From Terriglobia bacterium (GTDB lineage Bacteria > Acidobacteriota > Terriglobia > Terriglobales > Acidobacteriaceae), in the NCBI GenBank assembly GCA_032252755.1, contig JAVUPY010000042.1, forward strand, positions 1 to 64,000: a stretch of DNA of 64,000 nucleotides, in the 5' to 3' direction. Below are positions 35,005-43,614 of the stretch, one piece after another; the first letter of the stretch is position 1, and each line of letters opens with the position of its first letter. Below the pieces are notes generated by a model. It ran no database searches. It was not told the DNA's origin and saw nothing but the letters and a program-made list of their open reading frames with translations. The translations under genes were made by a program, and so were the position numbers.

Positions 35005-35577
35005 TTACTCGCTGGCCGTCTGAGCGTTGCTCTTCTTGTTGTGCTTTGCCGACTTTACGTCGAGCTCGTTTACAACCTGCGTGACGTTCGGGATCTTCGC
35101 CGCGGCCTTCTCGATTTCGGTTCGCTGGGCCATCGTGTCGACGTCACCCTTCAGCGTTAGCACGCCGTTCTTCACGTCGGCGTTGATGTGCTGGTTGCCC
35201 CAGTTATTCTTGGCTTCCAGGGCTTTCCAGTTACTCTTAATCCCGTCGTCGAGGTTCGAGTCGACTTTGCCGGCCTGGTTTTCCGCGTTGTCAGGGCGGA
35301 CGCCGATTTCGTTGGAAACAACATAGGCCGGAGCTGCCGACTGGGCGATCCGCTCGGCCTGGTTCTTCTGGTCGTCGCTCTGCACGTCGCCCTGCAGGGT
35401 CACGACTTTCTTGTCATTGTCCACGTCCACCTTGACGTCGTTCAGGCCTGCTTGCTGCAGTTGGTTCTTGACCTGATCCTTGTCAACGCCGGCGTTCTTG
35501 TTGTTACTGCTGCAAGCAACGCTCAGGCCCACAATCATCAGAACGGCTACTCCGAGCGGCAGAAACTTGGTTTTCAT
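35005..35577 (-). CDS. BON-domain lipoprotein
   Basis: 190 residues. The signal peptide ends in a lipobox (LSVACSSN, Cys about residue 22), so it is a lipoprotein. Two BON domains follow: about residues 35-100 (VKNQLQQAGLNDVKVDVDND, then VVTLQGDVQSDDQKNQAERI) and 120-185 (INADVKNGVLTLKGDVDTMAQRTEIEKAA). BON proteins such as OsmY protect the envelope under stress. It is related in theme to the Spy-like protein at 36534. ATG 35577 is chosen because it begins the signal peptide. Confidence 0.85.
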   Translation of the reverse strand: MKTKFLPLGVAVLMIVGLSVACSSNNKNAGVDKDQVKNQLQQAGLNDVKVDVDNDKKVVTLQGDVQSDDQKNQAERIAQSAAPAYVVSNEIGVRPDNAENQAGKVDSNLDDGIKSNWKALEAKNNWGNQHINADVKNGVLTLKGDVDTMAQRTEIEKAAAKIPNVTQVVNELDVKSAKHNKKSNAQTASE

Positions 35578-35761
35578 AATGGATTCTCCGTGATACAGGC
35601 TTCTTCGGTAAGGGATCGAACATCGAGCAGTGAGATGAGAGCGGCAGGGGAGGGGTGGGCCGAAGAAACGGCAAAACAATAAAGGGAAGGCGGAAAACGG
35701 ATAAGCTGGAGAGAGTGTCTGCAGGGCAGAGTTGTGCCGCTTTTACATTAGCGGTTTGCCG

Positions 35762-36457
35762 TCACTTGGCGACACCCGCTTTTACCACTGATTCCAGGAT
35801 CTTCACGCCATCAGTCATGCCCATTACTGGTTCAGAAGCTCGTTCCGGGTGGGGCATCATCCCGAGCACGTTGCGGCCTTCGTTGCAGATGCCGGCTATG
35901 TTGTCGAGTGAGCCGTTCGGGTTAGCTGCGTCGGTGATCTGGCCGTCAGGAGCGGAGTAGCGGAAGACGATGCGGTTCTGTTTTCTAAGCTGATCGAGTG
36001 TAGACTCGTCGCAGAAATAGTTACCTTCCATGTGGCCAATGGGAACGGTGAGGACCTCGCCTTTTTCGCAGAGGTGAGTGTAAGGCGTGTCGGTGGTTTC
36101 GCAGCGAATTTGTACGGGCTTGCAGATGTATTTCAGCCCGCGATTGCGCAGCAGGGCTCCGGGAAGCAGGCCAGATTCGGTGAGGATTTGAAAACCGTTG
36201 CAGATTCCCATAACAAGGCCGCCGCCGGCGGCAAACTTCCGGACGCTTTCCATGACGGGCGAAAACTTCGCGATCGCGCCGGTGCGCAGGTAGTCGCCAT
36301 AGGCGAAGCCGCCGGGAACGATGACAACGTCGACGTTCTCTAGATCGTGCGACTCGTGCCAGAGCATGGTTGCCGGCTGGCCAAAAACCTCGGAAAAGGC
36401 CCAGTAGGCATCGTGATCACAGTTCGAGCCGGGAAAAATAATCACGCCAAATTTCAT
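35762..36457 (-). CDS. purQ: FGAM synthase subunit PurQ (glutaminase)
   Basis: The glutamine amidotransferase part of the three-subunit FGAM synthase in purine synthesis; it supplies ammonia to PurL. The class I amidotransferase triad is visible: nucleophile in [10 protein letters not shown] and His in [11 protein letters not shown], and [10 protein letters not shown] matches the PurQ family. 231 residues. purS and purL are not within the window's neighbours, so the subunits are scattered or lie elsewhere. Confidence 0.94.
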   Translation of the reverse strand: MKFGVIIFPGSNCDHDAYWAFSEVFGQPATMLWHESHDLENVDVVIVPGGFAYGDYLRTGAIAKFSPVMESVRKFAAGGGLVMGICNGFQILTESGLLPGALLRNRGLKYICKPVQIRCETTDTPYTHLCEKGEVLTVPIGHMEGNYFCDESTLDQLRKQNRIVFRYSAPDGQITDAANPNGSLDNIAGICNEGRNVLGMMPHPERASEPVMGMTDGVKILESVVKAGVAK

Positions 36458-36484
36458 TGGGAATCCTCGAGTTCAGTTTAGCAC

Positions 36485-36513
36485 GCAAAAAGTGCCCGCC
36501 ATTGCTGGCGGGC
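36485..36513 (-). terminator. Rho-independent terminator of the Spy-like operon
   Basis: On the minus strand GCCCGCC-AGCAAT-GGCGGGC is followed by ACTTTTTGC. It follows the Spy-like gene and lies upstream of purQ. Confidence 0.75.
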
Positions 36514-36533
36514 TGTGGGAGGCAGTGCAGAAG

Positions 36534-37145
36534 CTAGTCTTCTTGTGGTGAAGGTGGTGCCGCAGGTGGCGCTCCCGGTGCTGCTGGCGGCGGAGCTGGC
36601 TGGTCGCCTGTTGCTGGACGACCGCTGCGACGATGCCCCATTTCACCGCGCTTCTCTCTGGCTGTCCGGAAACGCTCCGCCCGCATGCTGCGCAACTCTT
36701 TCCACTGGTCGGCGGTGAGAACCTTGCGCATCGAGACATACATCATGGCATTGGTCTTCTCGAGCTTCATCCGGGCGGCCAACAATGCGTCTAGCTGTGA
36801 GCTGATCTGGGTCTCGTTCAACTGGTCGGCATCCATCAGCGGCTGTAGCTTCAACTCCTCCCGCTGAACGTCTGCGCGGAGATCAACCAGCTTCAACCGA
36901 TAATCGAGGAATGTTTTCTCAAGTTGTTGTTTTTGTTGGTCGGTTAGCTTGAGCTTTTCGGCTACTGCGGAGTTCTTCCACCAGCTTCCGCCAAAGCCGC
37001 GGAGTGGCGGCATGGGACCCATACCGTCTGGGCCGGGACCCATATGGCGAGCCATGGGGCCGGGCATCGGTCCGGGGCCGGGATCCTGGGCCAGTGCCAT
37101 CGTGGTTAAGGTCAGCACTGCAATGAGCAGCAACGTTTTCTTCAT
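36534..37145 (-). CDS. Spy/CpxP-like periplasmic protein
   Basis: 203 residues, with a signal peptide (residues 1-19, ending MALAQD), then a Pro/Gly/Met-rich stretch and a helical core with the two LTxxQ motifs of Spy/CpxP (KLTDQQKQQLEKTF and VLTADQWKELRSM). It ends in a Pro/Ala-rich tail. Such proteins act as periplasmic chaperones or metal sensors. It is the last gene of the sigma, small ORF and anti-sigma-like unit, 8 bases downstream of the preceding gene, and so is the likely stress effector of that unit. Confidence 0.82.
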   Translation of the reverse strand: MKKTLLLIAVLTLTTMALAQDPGPGPMPGPMARHMGPGPDGMGPMPPLRGFGGSWWKNSAVAEKLKLTDQQKQQLEKTFLDYRLKLVDLRADVQREELKLQPLMDADQLNETQISSQLDALLAARMKLEKTNAMMYVSMRKVLTADQWKELRSMRAERFRTAREKRGEMGHRRSGRPATGDQPAPPPAAPGAPPAAPPSPQED

Positions 37146-37153
37146 CGTGGTTC

Positions 37154-37555
37154 CTACCTTGTCTGTTTACTGGATTGAGCCTGAAGGCTCCTATCCATGT
37201 CTTGTGAAATCAGTTCCATTGGTGCGAGCGCGTCGGGCGTCGGATCGGCGAGCGTTTCGTCGATATCGGCTAGCAACTGTTGATCGGAAATGTTGTGCGT
37301 CCGGGCGGTCTGCGGCACGGGGGTCACGACCGGACTGCTTCCCGATGTGAGCATGGCGCCGGCGACGATGAGAAGCGCGGCGGTTGAGGCCAGCGCGAGT
37401 CGAAGCGATGAGAACCGATGTCTGGCGGCAACCTTGGCGCGTACATTCGCGCGTTGCGCAGCCCAGAAAACGGTGGGGCGTTCCGCCTCGGCGCGGCAGG
37501 CCTCCCGGAACTCCTTTGCCCAGCCTTCGTCTTGTCTGTCCAACTCGAAATCCAT
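37154..37555 (-). CDS. Single-helix membrane protein, anti-sigma-like
   Basis: 133 residues: an acidic N-terminal cytoplasmic domain (FELDRQDEGWAKEFREACRAE, about residues 1-50), one transmembrane helix (LRLALASTAALLIVAGAML, about 60-78), then a periplasmic segment. This topology and its place between an ECF sigma factor and a Spy-like gene are typical of anti-sigma factors, though no zinc-binding HxxxCxxC is seen. The ATG 37555 is 11 bases after the small ORF. Sequence similarity to a named family is not recognised. Confidence 0.65.
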   Translation of the reverse strand: MDFELDRQDEGWAKEFREACRAEAERPTVFWAAQRANVRAKVAARHRFSSLRLALASTAALLIVAGAMLTSGSSPVVTPVPQTARTHNISDQQLLADIDETLADPTPDALAPMELISQDMDRSLQAQSSKQTR

Positions 37556-37566
37556 AACAATTTCCT

Positions 37567-37737
37567 TCAGGGCAGCAGGAAACCGCCACCTGTACAGCAA
37601 TAGATCAGCCCTTCCAACCTGGTCATCACCAGGAACAGCAGGATCGCCATTCCGATGCTGATCCAATTGAAGTTCGCGGTACCGGAATCGTCGTGCAGCA
37701 TGTCCGTACTGATCTCCTTCACGTTCAGCGCCCGCAT
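37567..37737 (-). CDS. Small membrane ORF coupled to the ECF sigma factor (56 aa)
   Basis: The ATG (complement of 37735-37737) overlaps the sigma factor stop by one base, so translation is coupled. It encodes MRALNVKEISTDMLHDDSG, then one helix (WISIGMAILLFLVMT), and a short tail containing CC and GGG. It had escaped simple length cut-offs. Its position between a sigma factor and an anti-sigma-like protein points to a regulatory subunit. Confidence 0.6.
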   Translation of the reverse strand: MRALNVKEISTDMLHDDSGTANFNWISIGMAILLFLVMTRLEGLIYCCTGGGFLLP

Positions 37738-38339
37738 CACTTTGTTCCCCGGACGCGCATGCGGACTGCGGTTACGGCGCGCGACAAATGCACTTTGACG
37801 GTTCCGAGCTTGATATCCAGCACCTGCGCAATTTCTTCGAGGCTCATTTCCTCGGAGAAGCGCAGTACGAAAACTTCGCGCTGCTGGGGAGCTAGTTCGG
37901 CGACGGCGCTCCAGACGGCATCCAATTCTTCTTTCGCGAGGAACTGACGGTCCGGCGTCGAGCGGGAATCGCGAACTGTTTCCGCCGCGCTCTCCACGGA
38001 CTCTTCTTCGGGCCGCTGGAAGAGCCGTCTCCAGAAAGCTTGGCGCCGGTTGCGCACGTGATCGCGAACCAGGTTAATGGCGATCCGGGTCAGCCATGTC
38101 GAGACGCTCGCGTCACCGCGGAAGCTCGCACGCTTTTCGTAGGCGCGCACGAAGCAGTCCTGCGTGATGTTGGAAGCCAACTCGGAATCACGCACCAGGG
38201 CCATGACGACACGAAAGATCTTCTGCTGGTGCTCGCGCACCAGGTCGTCGAACTCTTCGTGCGCTAGACCTCTCGTGAGCGCCTGCGTCGCGATTCCGGC
38301 CGGATTCAACGTGCCGTCCAATCTGTCCTCTACCATCAA
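37737..38339 (-). CDS. ECF RNA polymerase sigma factor
   Basis: 200 residues. Sigma region 2 runs from about 35 (DLVREHQQKIFRVVMALVRD, ITQDCFVRAYEKRASFRGDASVSTWLTRIAINL), and region 4 from about 140 (LAPQQREVFVLRFSEEMSLEEIAQVLDIKLGTVKVHLSRAV). No regions 1 or 3. It probably drives the downstream unit it heads (small ORF, anti-sigma-like gene, Spy-like gene), since ECF sigma factors usually autoregulate. Two ATGs in tandem at the start. Confidence 0.92.
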   Translation of the reverse strand: MMVEDRLDGTLNPAGIATQALTRGLAHEEFDDLVREHQQKIFRVVMALVRDSELASNITQDCFVRAYEKRASFRGDASVSTWLTRIAINLVRDHVRNRRQAFWRRLFQRPEEESVESAAETVRDSRSTPDRQFLAKEELDAVWSAVAELAPQQREVFVLRFSEEMSLEEIAQVLDIKLGTVKVHLSRAVTAVRMRVRGTK

Positions 38340-38404
38340 TGGACGAATTGTAGGAGCCGGGGTTTACATGTAAGGGTTAAGTTTTGTAACCGGGCGAGAG
38401 AATG

Positions 38405-38432
38405 ATTTCACCACGAAGACACGAAGGCACGA
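38405..38432. repeat. Short tandem ACGAAG repeat
   Basis: TTTCACCACGAAGACACGAAGGCACGAAG repeats the unit (A)CACGAAG three times. The same phrase turns up as intergenic filler in many bacteria. Confidence 0.5.
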
Positions 38433-38520
38433 AGAAAAAGGGCTAATATCCGTTTCTTTCAGGCAGTCTGGTCCCGATGAAAGTTGTTCCGAACAGTGAA
38501 TAGCGACATCTAAGTAAACC

Positions 38521-39030
38521 GTGAACGCCCGGTATCATTTTGACCTTACTTTCGGGGCACTGAAGCGCTGGTTCATTGCGCAGTGCTACGACTCGCTCGC
38601 GGTTGGTGTTATGTGGCTGATCGCGCTGACGATCTTGCATGTGCCCCTGGCGCCGCTCTGGGCGGTGCTCGCGGCTGCATTGCAGTTTATCCCGCATTTC
38701 GGGCCGATTCTAAGCCTGATTGGGCCGGCGATCTCGCTGGCGATTGCGAAGCCCAGTTGGGACTCGCTGCTTTACCTCGGCATCAGCTATGCCGCCATTG
38801 TTATCGTTGACGGACTGGTTCTGCAGCCGTATCTCATGAAGCGGCAGAACCGGGTGCCCATCTGGGCCTCCATCGTGTTTCCAATAGTGCTGGGTTTCGT
38901 CATTCCATTCTGGGGAGTCCTGCTCGCACCGCCATTGCTGGCGGTAATTTATGCGTATCGCGGACGGCATCAGGAACGCGTTGTGCGGTCGGACGAGGGG
39001 ATTGTGTTGCCGCCCGAGCGACGAAGTTAG
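38521..39030 (+). pseudogene. AI-2E family transporter, C-terminal fragment
   Basis: 169 residues with the C-terminal helices of AI-2E/YdiK-like exporters: PLAPLWAVLAAALQFIPHFGPILSLIGPA and VIVDGLVLQPYLMKRQNRVPIWASIVF...FWGVLLAPPLLAVIY. The family normally has about 350 residues; the N-terminal half is absent, and a stop (TAA) immediately precedes the GTG used here. The upstream sequence does not resume the frame. The fragment is probably inactive. Confidence 0.75.
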
Positions 39031-39046
39031 TCTTGAAGTAGAAAGA

Positions 39047-39070
39047 CCAACGTCTCAGATGTGGGGCACC
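39047..39070. repeat. Intergenic hairpin with GGGGCAC border
   Basis: ACGTCT/AGATGT stem (one G-U pair) between CCA and GTGGGGCACC. A degenerate member of the CCCAC...GGGGCAC family. Confidence 0.45.
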
Positions 39071-39146
39071 ACAACGATGGGCCGCGTTTCGCGCGCCTAA
39101 GCCGGGGCTCCTCGCGCATGGTATCGAGACCGCAGGAGATCGAGGG

Positions 39147-39821
39147 ATGGAAGTGATTTCGGTCAATGTGGGAGAGCCGCGCAGGATCGTCTGGCGGGAC
39201 ATGACCGTCCTGACGGCAATATTCAAGCAACCGGTGGACGGAAGGGTTATGGTTGCGAGACGCAATCTCGCCGGCGACAGGCAGGCGGATTTAAGGGTAC
39301 ACGGCGGCGTGAAGAAGGCGGTTTACGGTTATCCTGCTGAGCACTATGAGTACTGGCGCGGCGAGTTTCCGGAGGCGGACTTAACGTGGGGGAACTTTGG
39401 TGAGAACCTGACGACTTCGGGGCTGCTGGAAGACCAGGTCTGCATCGGAGACCACCTCAGGGTCGGCAGCGCGGTACTAATGGTGACGCAACCCCGAATG
39501 CCATGCTACAAGCTGGCAGTGCGCTTCAACCGCGATGACATGGTGAAGCGATTCTGGTTGAGCCGACGACCCGGTTATTACTTCGCGGTGGTGGAAGAGG
39601 GTGAGCTAGGAGCGGGATCGAGGATCGAGTTCGTGCACCGAGACAGCGAAAGGGTGAGTGTTCGCGATGTTGTCGATCTATTTCTTGGAAGAGAACGGTC
39701 CCCGGAATTACTGGGGCGAGCTTTGCGTCTCGAAGTGCTGCCCGAGACATGGAAGGACGAGCTGCGGGAGCGAGCCGACCGGGGCACGGCTACAGCAGAG
39801 TCCTCTTTGCACGGTGAATAG
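39147..39821 (+). CDS. MOSC-domain protein (YiiM type)
   Basis: 224 residues. MOSC core: ARRNLAGDRQADLRVHGGVKKAVYGYPAEHYEYW, then FGENLTTSGLLEDQVCIGDHLRVG and a Cys in TQPRMPCYKLAVRF that could carry the persulfide or molybdopterin-related sulfur. A short helical C-terminal domain (RDVVDLFLGRERSPELLGRAL) completes the YiiM-like architecture. These proteins are linked to N-hydroxylated base reduction and molybdenum cofactor chemistry. ATG 39147 starts after GATCGAGGG. Confidence 0.88.
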   Translation: MEVISVNVGEPRRIVWRDMTVLTAIFKQPVDGRVMVARRNLAGDRQADLRVHGGVKKAVYGYPAEHYEYWRGEFPEADLTWGNFGENLTTSGLLEDQVCIGDHLRVGSAVLMVTQPRMPCYKLAVRFNRDDMVKRFWLSRRPGYYFAVVEEGELGAGSRIEFVHRDSERVSVRDVVDLFLGRERSPELLGRALRLEVLPETWKDELRERADRGTATAESSLHGE

Positions 39822-39875
39822 GTAAGTGGCTTATAAATCCGCGCCAGCAGAAATTAGTTAAAGTGGGAATTTAAG

Positions 39876-40442
39876 ATGAATAGACTGCATCGCTGGTTGT
39901 GCCGCTCGGATGGTTGGCGAAGGACCGTCCTAGAGCGCGTGCCGTGGGTCCTGGGCAATTCCGATCTCGGCAACGACGTGCTCGAGGTTGGCCCGGGGCC
40001 GGGGTTGACAACCGAACTGATTCGATTGCGGACACAGCGCCTGACCGCGCTGGAGATTGATTCAAAGCTTGCAGAATCGCTGAGGGAGCGGCTCGGCAAT
40101 ACGAACGTCAGCATCATCACCGGCGACGGGACCGCCATGCCATTTCCCGATGAGAGATTTTCGGGTGCCGTTTCTTTCACTATGCTGCACCACGTGCCAT
40201 CGGTCGAACTGCAGAACCGGCTTCTGCGAGAGGTTCGGAGGGTGCTGAAGCCGGGCGGAATTTTCGCCGGAAGTGACAGCCTGCAGAGTTTCATGATGCG
40301 GCTGATTCATATCGGAGACACGCTGGTACCGGTCCATCCGGAGACATTTGGTTCGAGACTGGAAGCTGCGGGTTTCGAAGTTTTGGCGATCGAGAAGAAC
40401 TCGCAGGCTTTCCGGTTTCAAGCACGGCGTTCATTGCAGTGA
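39876..40442 (+). CDS. Class I SAM-dependent methyltransferase
   Basis: 188 residues with motif I VLEVGPGPGLTTELI, an acidic end of strand 2 (ALEIDSK), IITGDGTAMPFPDERFSG, MLHHVPS and VLKPGGIFAGSD. The substrate is not evident from sequence; the small size and open C-terminal end (FEVLAIEKN...) suit a small molecule. It follows the MOSC gene by 54 bases and may be co-transcribed. Confidence 0.85.
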   Translation: MNRLHRWLCRSDGWRRTVLERVPWVLGNSDLGNDVLEVGPGPGLTTELIRLRTQRLTALEIDSKLAESLRERLGNTNVSIITGDGTAMPFPDERFSGAVSFTMLHHVPSVELQNRLLREVRRVLKPGGIFAGSDSLQSFMMRLIHIGDTLVPVHPETFGSRLEAAGFEVLAIEKNSQAFRFQARRSLQ

Positions 40443-40456
40443 GAAAAGCAAAAAGC

Positions 40457-40489
40457 CCCACCCTGGCAAATGAGGCCAGGATGGAGCAC
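40457..40489. repeat. Intergenic hairpin CCCACCCTGGC...GCCAGGATGGAGCAC
   Basis: Stem CCTGGC/GCCAGG with a seven-base loop; borders CCCAC and GGAGCAC. It sits between convergent genes and could also help end transcription. Confidence 0.55.
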
Positions 40490-40512
40490 TCAGATCGAGA
40501 CGTTCGCCCGCT

Positions 40513-41580
40513 TCAGTGCAGATCGATCTTGATGATCTGGCCCATGCCGATCGGCGGCGGTCCAAACCCCCATTCAGAAACATAGAGATTGCCGTCCGGG
40601 CCCATAGTCATTCCGGTGGGCAGGAAGAGGCCGCTGGCGATCTCGGTTACCGCTCCTGACGGATCGACGCGGAGGACTTTGCCGGTACCGGGAGTGGGCA
40701 TTGGATTTCCCGTGGTGTTCTCGAGAACGTACATGCGATCCCGGTTATCGAAAACGAGACCGAGGACGGTAGTGAATCCCGTGGCGACAGTTTTGATCTG
40801 TCCCGATGGGGTGATCTTAATGATCTTGGAAGAGCCTTCTTCAATCGGGAACGTGTGGAGGTTCCCGACGTAGAAGTTGCCGTGATAGGCGACGGCGGTG
40901 GGGACGATGTGTCCCTGCGTTTTGGAAATGTCGGCGATGCGGCGGATCTGGCCGCTGGTGGTGATCATGTCGAGTTCGCCGTGGTTGGGTTCGACGGCGT
41001 AGAGCGCGCCGCGAACCGCGACCATGCTGTACCAGGTTCCGTCGGGTTCGAAATCGTCGGGCTCAGGATTCGCGACCGGATGGGCCATTTGGAAAGCGCT
41101 GAGGTTTGCAACGTCGGTCCAAGTGCCGTTCGAATTGATACGGACAATGCCGTTGTGCGTGCCAGCAAGGCCGTGTGAGCAACCTGCACCCGCGATGAGC
41201 GCGTAGAGCTTACCGTTGATGAACTTGACGTCGGCGACGCCTGTAACCAGGTTGCCGAAGGCGTCGCTGGTTGCATTGGAGGGGAGACCGTCGGCGACGG
41301 TCGTCACAGCCCCGGTGTCAACATTCACTTTGGAAATTCGAGCTGTAAATCCCCCGGTGTATGGGCCGGGACCGTCTGGCGGACCGGCGGCTTGTTCGCA
41401 TTGTCCGACGGTGGAAAGATTCCCGCCGGCACCACCTTCAGCGACATACAGGTAACCGTCAGGACCAAAAGTAAGGCCGCGAGGATTGTTGAACCCGGTT
41501 GCGATGACCTGCTGTGCCATCAGCGGAAGGGAAGCGATGAGCAGCAAAAGGGTGGCGACGATCAAGCGAAGTAATCTCAT
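40513..41580 (-). CDS. ScyD/ScyE-like beta-propeller secreted protein
   Basis: 355 residues after a signal peptide (residues 1-22, ending LPLMAQ). The mature part is a repeated propeller motif GFNNPRGLTFGPDGYLYVAEGGAGGN...(GTGKVLRVDPSGAVTEIASG)...LPTGMTMGPDGNLYVSEWG, as in the ScyD/ScyE and SMP-30/gluconolactonase-like families. Four or five blades of TFGPDG(Y/N)LYV are visible. Enzymatic activity and ligand are unknown; it probably works in the periplasm or outside. ATG 41580 follows an AGACAACA leader; the frame upstream is unlike a signal peptide. Confidence 0.78.
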   Translation of the reverse strand: MRLLRLIVATLLLLIASLPLMAQQVIATGFNNPRGLTFGPDGYLYVAEGGAGGNLSTVGQCEQAAGPPDGPGPYTGGFTARISKVNVDTGAVTTVADGLPSNATSDAFGNLVTGVADVKFINGKLYALIAGAGCSHGLAGTHNGIVRINSNGTWTDVANLSAFQMAHPVANPEPDDFEPDGTWYSMVAVRGALYAVEPNHGELDMITTSGQIRRIADISKTQGHIVPTAVAYHGNFYVGNLHTFPIEEGSSKIIKITPSGQIKTVATGFTTVLGLVFDNRDRMYVLENTTGNPMPTPGTGKVLRVDPSGAVTEIASGLFLPTGMTMGPDGNLYVSEWGFGPPPIGMGQIIKIDLH

Positions 41581-41780
41581 TGTTGTCTCCCACAGGTAGG
41601 ATGGAATTCGGAGGCGGCCGGGGGTGTTAGTGCCCGCCCTTGGTGCTAGTGGCAGACACGCTACGCCTCCCAAAAGGTGGCGGTCAAGCGACGAAGGATG
41701 TAGGGGACGTACATCTTTCTACTAGCGGGTGAGATTGGGAAGCGCGTCGGATGCCGGTTCCGGCGCTTTGGCCTGCATGC

Positions 41781-41786
41781 TATAAT
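41781..41786 (+). promoter_or_regulatory. -10 box before yebC
   Basis: TATAAT with TGC directly before it (an extended -10-like context), about 80 bases before the start of yebC. A -35 match at proper spacing is weak. Confidence 0.45.
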
Positions 41787-41867
41787 TCTGTTTTGCCTGC
41801 AATGGTTTAGCGGCGCAAACCTGCTCTTTTCTGAGCGAAATCCTAAGTTCGTCTACCGAGGTCTGTT

Positions 41868-42614
41868 ATGTCTGGCCACTCAAAATGGGCCACAATCAAG
41901 CACAAAAAGGGCGCGCTGGATGCGAAGCGCGGCAAGATTTTCACCCGGCTAATTAAAGAAATCACGATGGCCGCCAAGCAGGGCGGAGACGTCGAGAAGA
42001 ACCCGCGGCTCCGCACGGCCGTCGCGGCCGCCAAGGCCGAGAACATGCCGGCGGATAACATCAAGCGTGCCATCCAGCGCGGTACGGGTGAACTCGAGGG
42101 CGCAAGCTACGAGGAGATTACGTTCGAGGGCTTCGGCCCCGGCGGCGTCGCCATCCTCGTCGAAGTCACAACCGATAATCGCAATCGTACGGTTAGCGAG
42201 ATTCGCCACGCATTCGGCAAGAACGGCGGCAACATGGGAGCCGCCGGATCGGTCGCGCACATGTTCTCGAAGAAGGGCGACATCGTCATCGCGAAAGCCG
42301 CTGCGAAGGAAGACGATTTGATGAACATCGTGCTCGAGGCCGGTGGCGAAGACCTGAGGGACGATGGCGATAACTGGGAAATCCTGACCGACGTGCATGC
42401 CTACGAAGGCGTGCTGGAAGCGGTGAAGAAAGCTGGCATCAATCCGGAAGTTGCCGAAATCGGGATGATTCCTCAGAATTACGTCAAGCTCGAAGGCCAG
42501 CAGGCCTCAACCATGCTGCGGCTGCTCGAAGCGCTGGAAGACCAGGACGACGTCCAGCACGTGTATTCGAACTTCGACTTCGACCAGGCGCAACTGGAGG
42601 AAGTCGCGGGATAA
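41868..42614 (+). CDS. yebC: YebC/PmpR family regulator
   Basis: A 248-residue protein of the conserved YebC/TACO1 family. The N terminus is the family signature [23 protein letters not shown], followed by [23 protein letters not shown] and the mid-domain [27 protein letters not shown]. Recent work connects the family to translation of proline-rich stretches as well as to gene regulation. No ruvC, ruvA or ruvB is next to it, unlike in many bacteria. It ends in a clear terminator. Confidence 0.95.
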   Translation: MSGHSKWATIKHKKGALDAKRGKIFTRLIKEITMAAKQGGDVEKNPRLRTAVAAAKAENMPADNIKRAIQRGTGELEGASYEEITFEGFGPGGVAILVEVTTDNRNRTVSEIRHAFGKNGGNMGAAGSVAHMFSKKGDIVIAKAAAKEDDLMNIVLEAGGEDLRDDGDNWEILTDVHAYEGVLEAVKKAGINPEVAEIGMIPQNYVKLEGQQASTMLRLLEALEDQDDVQHVYSNFDFDQAQLEEVAG

Positions 42615-42638
42615 CAGTCACTTGTTTCAATGAAAGCG

Positions 42639-42664
42639 AGGCCGCCTTTTGGGGCGGCCTTTTA
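42639..42664 (+). terminator. Rho-independent terminator of yebC
   Basis: AGGCCGCC-TTTTGG-GGCGGCCT followed by TTTA, 24 bases after the stop of yebC. Confidence 0.88.
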
Positions 42665-42690
42665 TTGTGTCCGAGTTCTTGAGCGAGATT

Positions 42691-43140
42691 CTAGCCAACC
42701 TGTTTCACGAGGACGTACGTGGTATAGCGGCCTGTTGCGGAGCAACCCAGTTCTATCCGGCGAAACTCAAATCCAGGTTCAGGAATTAACTCAGCAACTT
42801 CAATCTCGCCCTGGTAATCCATTCCAAACAGAGATTGCATGGCGGTATAGCGATGGTTTCCATCCTGCAGGTAGTACTGTCCTCCTTCGGTTCTGCAGAC
42901 TATCAGCGGGGGAATGGGGCGACATTGAGATATCTGTCTCATCCAGAACCGCACCCTTTCCGGATTGCGATAGCTCTCTGAAGGAACAATCTGCTCAAGT
43001 AAAACCTTGCTATAGCTGAGGACCACTCGGTCCAACCATGACTCTGGCGCACCTCGCCAGAACCAGTTCTGTGTGCCGTGCCGCTGAAACTGAATCCCCA
43101 ATGGCACAAGGCCAACAGCGGTGGACATCTGCTTAGACAT
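42691..43140 (-). CDS. ParB/Srx-fold protein (DGNHR)
   Basis: 149 residues. The motif VCRTEGGQYYLQDGNHRYTAMQSL has the ParB/sulfiredoxin-type DGNHR(Y/H) catalytic loop, preceded by IPPLIVCR in the place of the first strand. Stand-alone ParB-like proteins of this length occur as nucleases, kinases or CTP-using regulators; which one this is cannot be told. It is not a chromosome-segregation ParB because no helix-turn-helix follows. Confidence 0.72.
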   Translation of the reverse strand: MSKQMSTAVGLVPLGIQFQRHGTQNWFWRGAPESWLDRVVLSYSKVLLEQIVPSESYRNPERVRFWMRQISQCRPIPPLIVCRTEGGQYYLQDGNHRYTAMQSLFGMDYQGEIEVAELIPEPGFEFRRIELGCSATGRYTTYVLVKQVG

Positions 43141-43215
43141 TTGTTCTCCTCTTTTCCATGCACAGCTCGGGCCGTTAACGGTGTCGGTTTCGGCGATTGT
43201 GTCTGGAAAGTCCGG

Positions 43216-43473
43216 CTAGCAGAGGAGAGTGCAGGAGAGTGCGAGGCGGTCGCAACTGAGGCATGGCCCGGAGTCGTGGCTCGCGACCAGACCGAATGCG
43301 CACATTTGCTCCGGGCGGAAACTCGAAACGATTACGAATGCCAGTACGGCGAGCAGACTGAAGGCGCGTTTCGCCGTGGCTGCCGGAGAAATGGTGGCCG
43401 GGTTCACAAATATGAACAGGACGATGGTCAACACCATGAGCGCCATTGCCGTTCTTATGAGTTTGACGGTCAC
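43216..43473 (-). CDS. Small hydrophobic protein, unknown
   Basis: A GTG (complement of 43471-43473) begins 85 residues: VTVKLIRTAMALMVLTIVLF then FIFVNPATISPAATAKRAFSLLAVLAFVIVSSF and a Cys-rich tail. Two hydrophobic helices are convincing, but there is no good ribosome site. The frame is open far upstream over the opposite strand of pagL; that extension is rejected. Confidence 0.35.
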   Translation of the reverse strand: MTVKLIRTAMALMVLTIVLFIFVNPATISPAATAKRAFSLLAVLAFVIVSSFRPEQMCAFGLVASHDSGPCLSCDRLALSCTLLC

Positions 43474-43614
43474 GGATACAAGTTTTATGTGTGAGACTCT
43501 GGATTGCAAGTCGATTCCAGCGGCTGCACTCTTTCTCCTTCGGCCGAGTTGGTCCTTTTGGTTTCCGTGCAAACCTGCTAGCTTTTCATTTTTCTCCGAA
43601 AGAGGACTACTGGC

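Noticed and set aside
41590-41770. Possible regulatory RNA upstream of yebC
   Set aside because: G-rich sequence with some pairing potential, but no recognisable motif.
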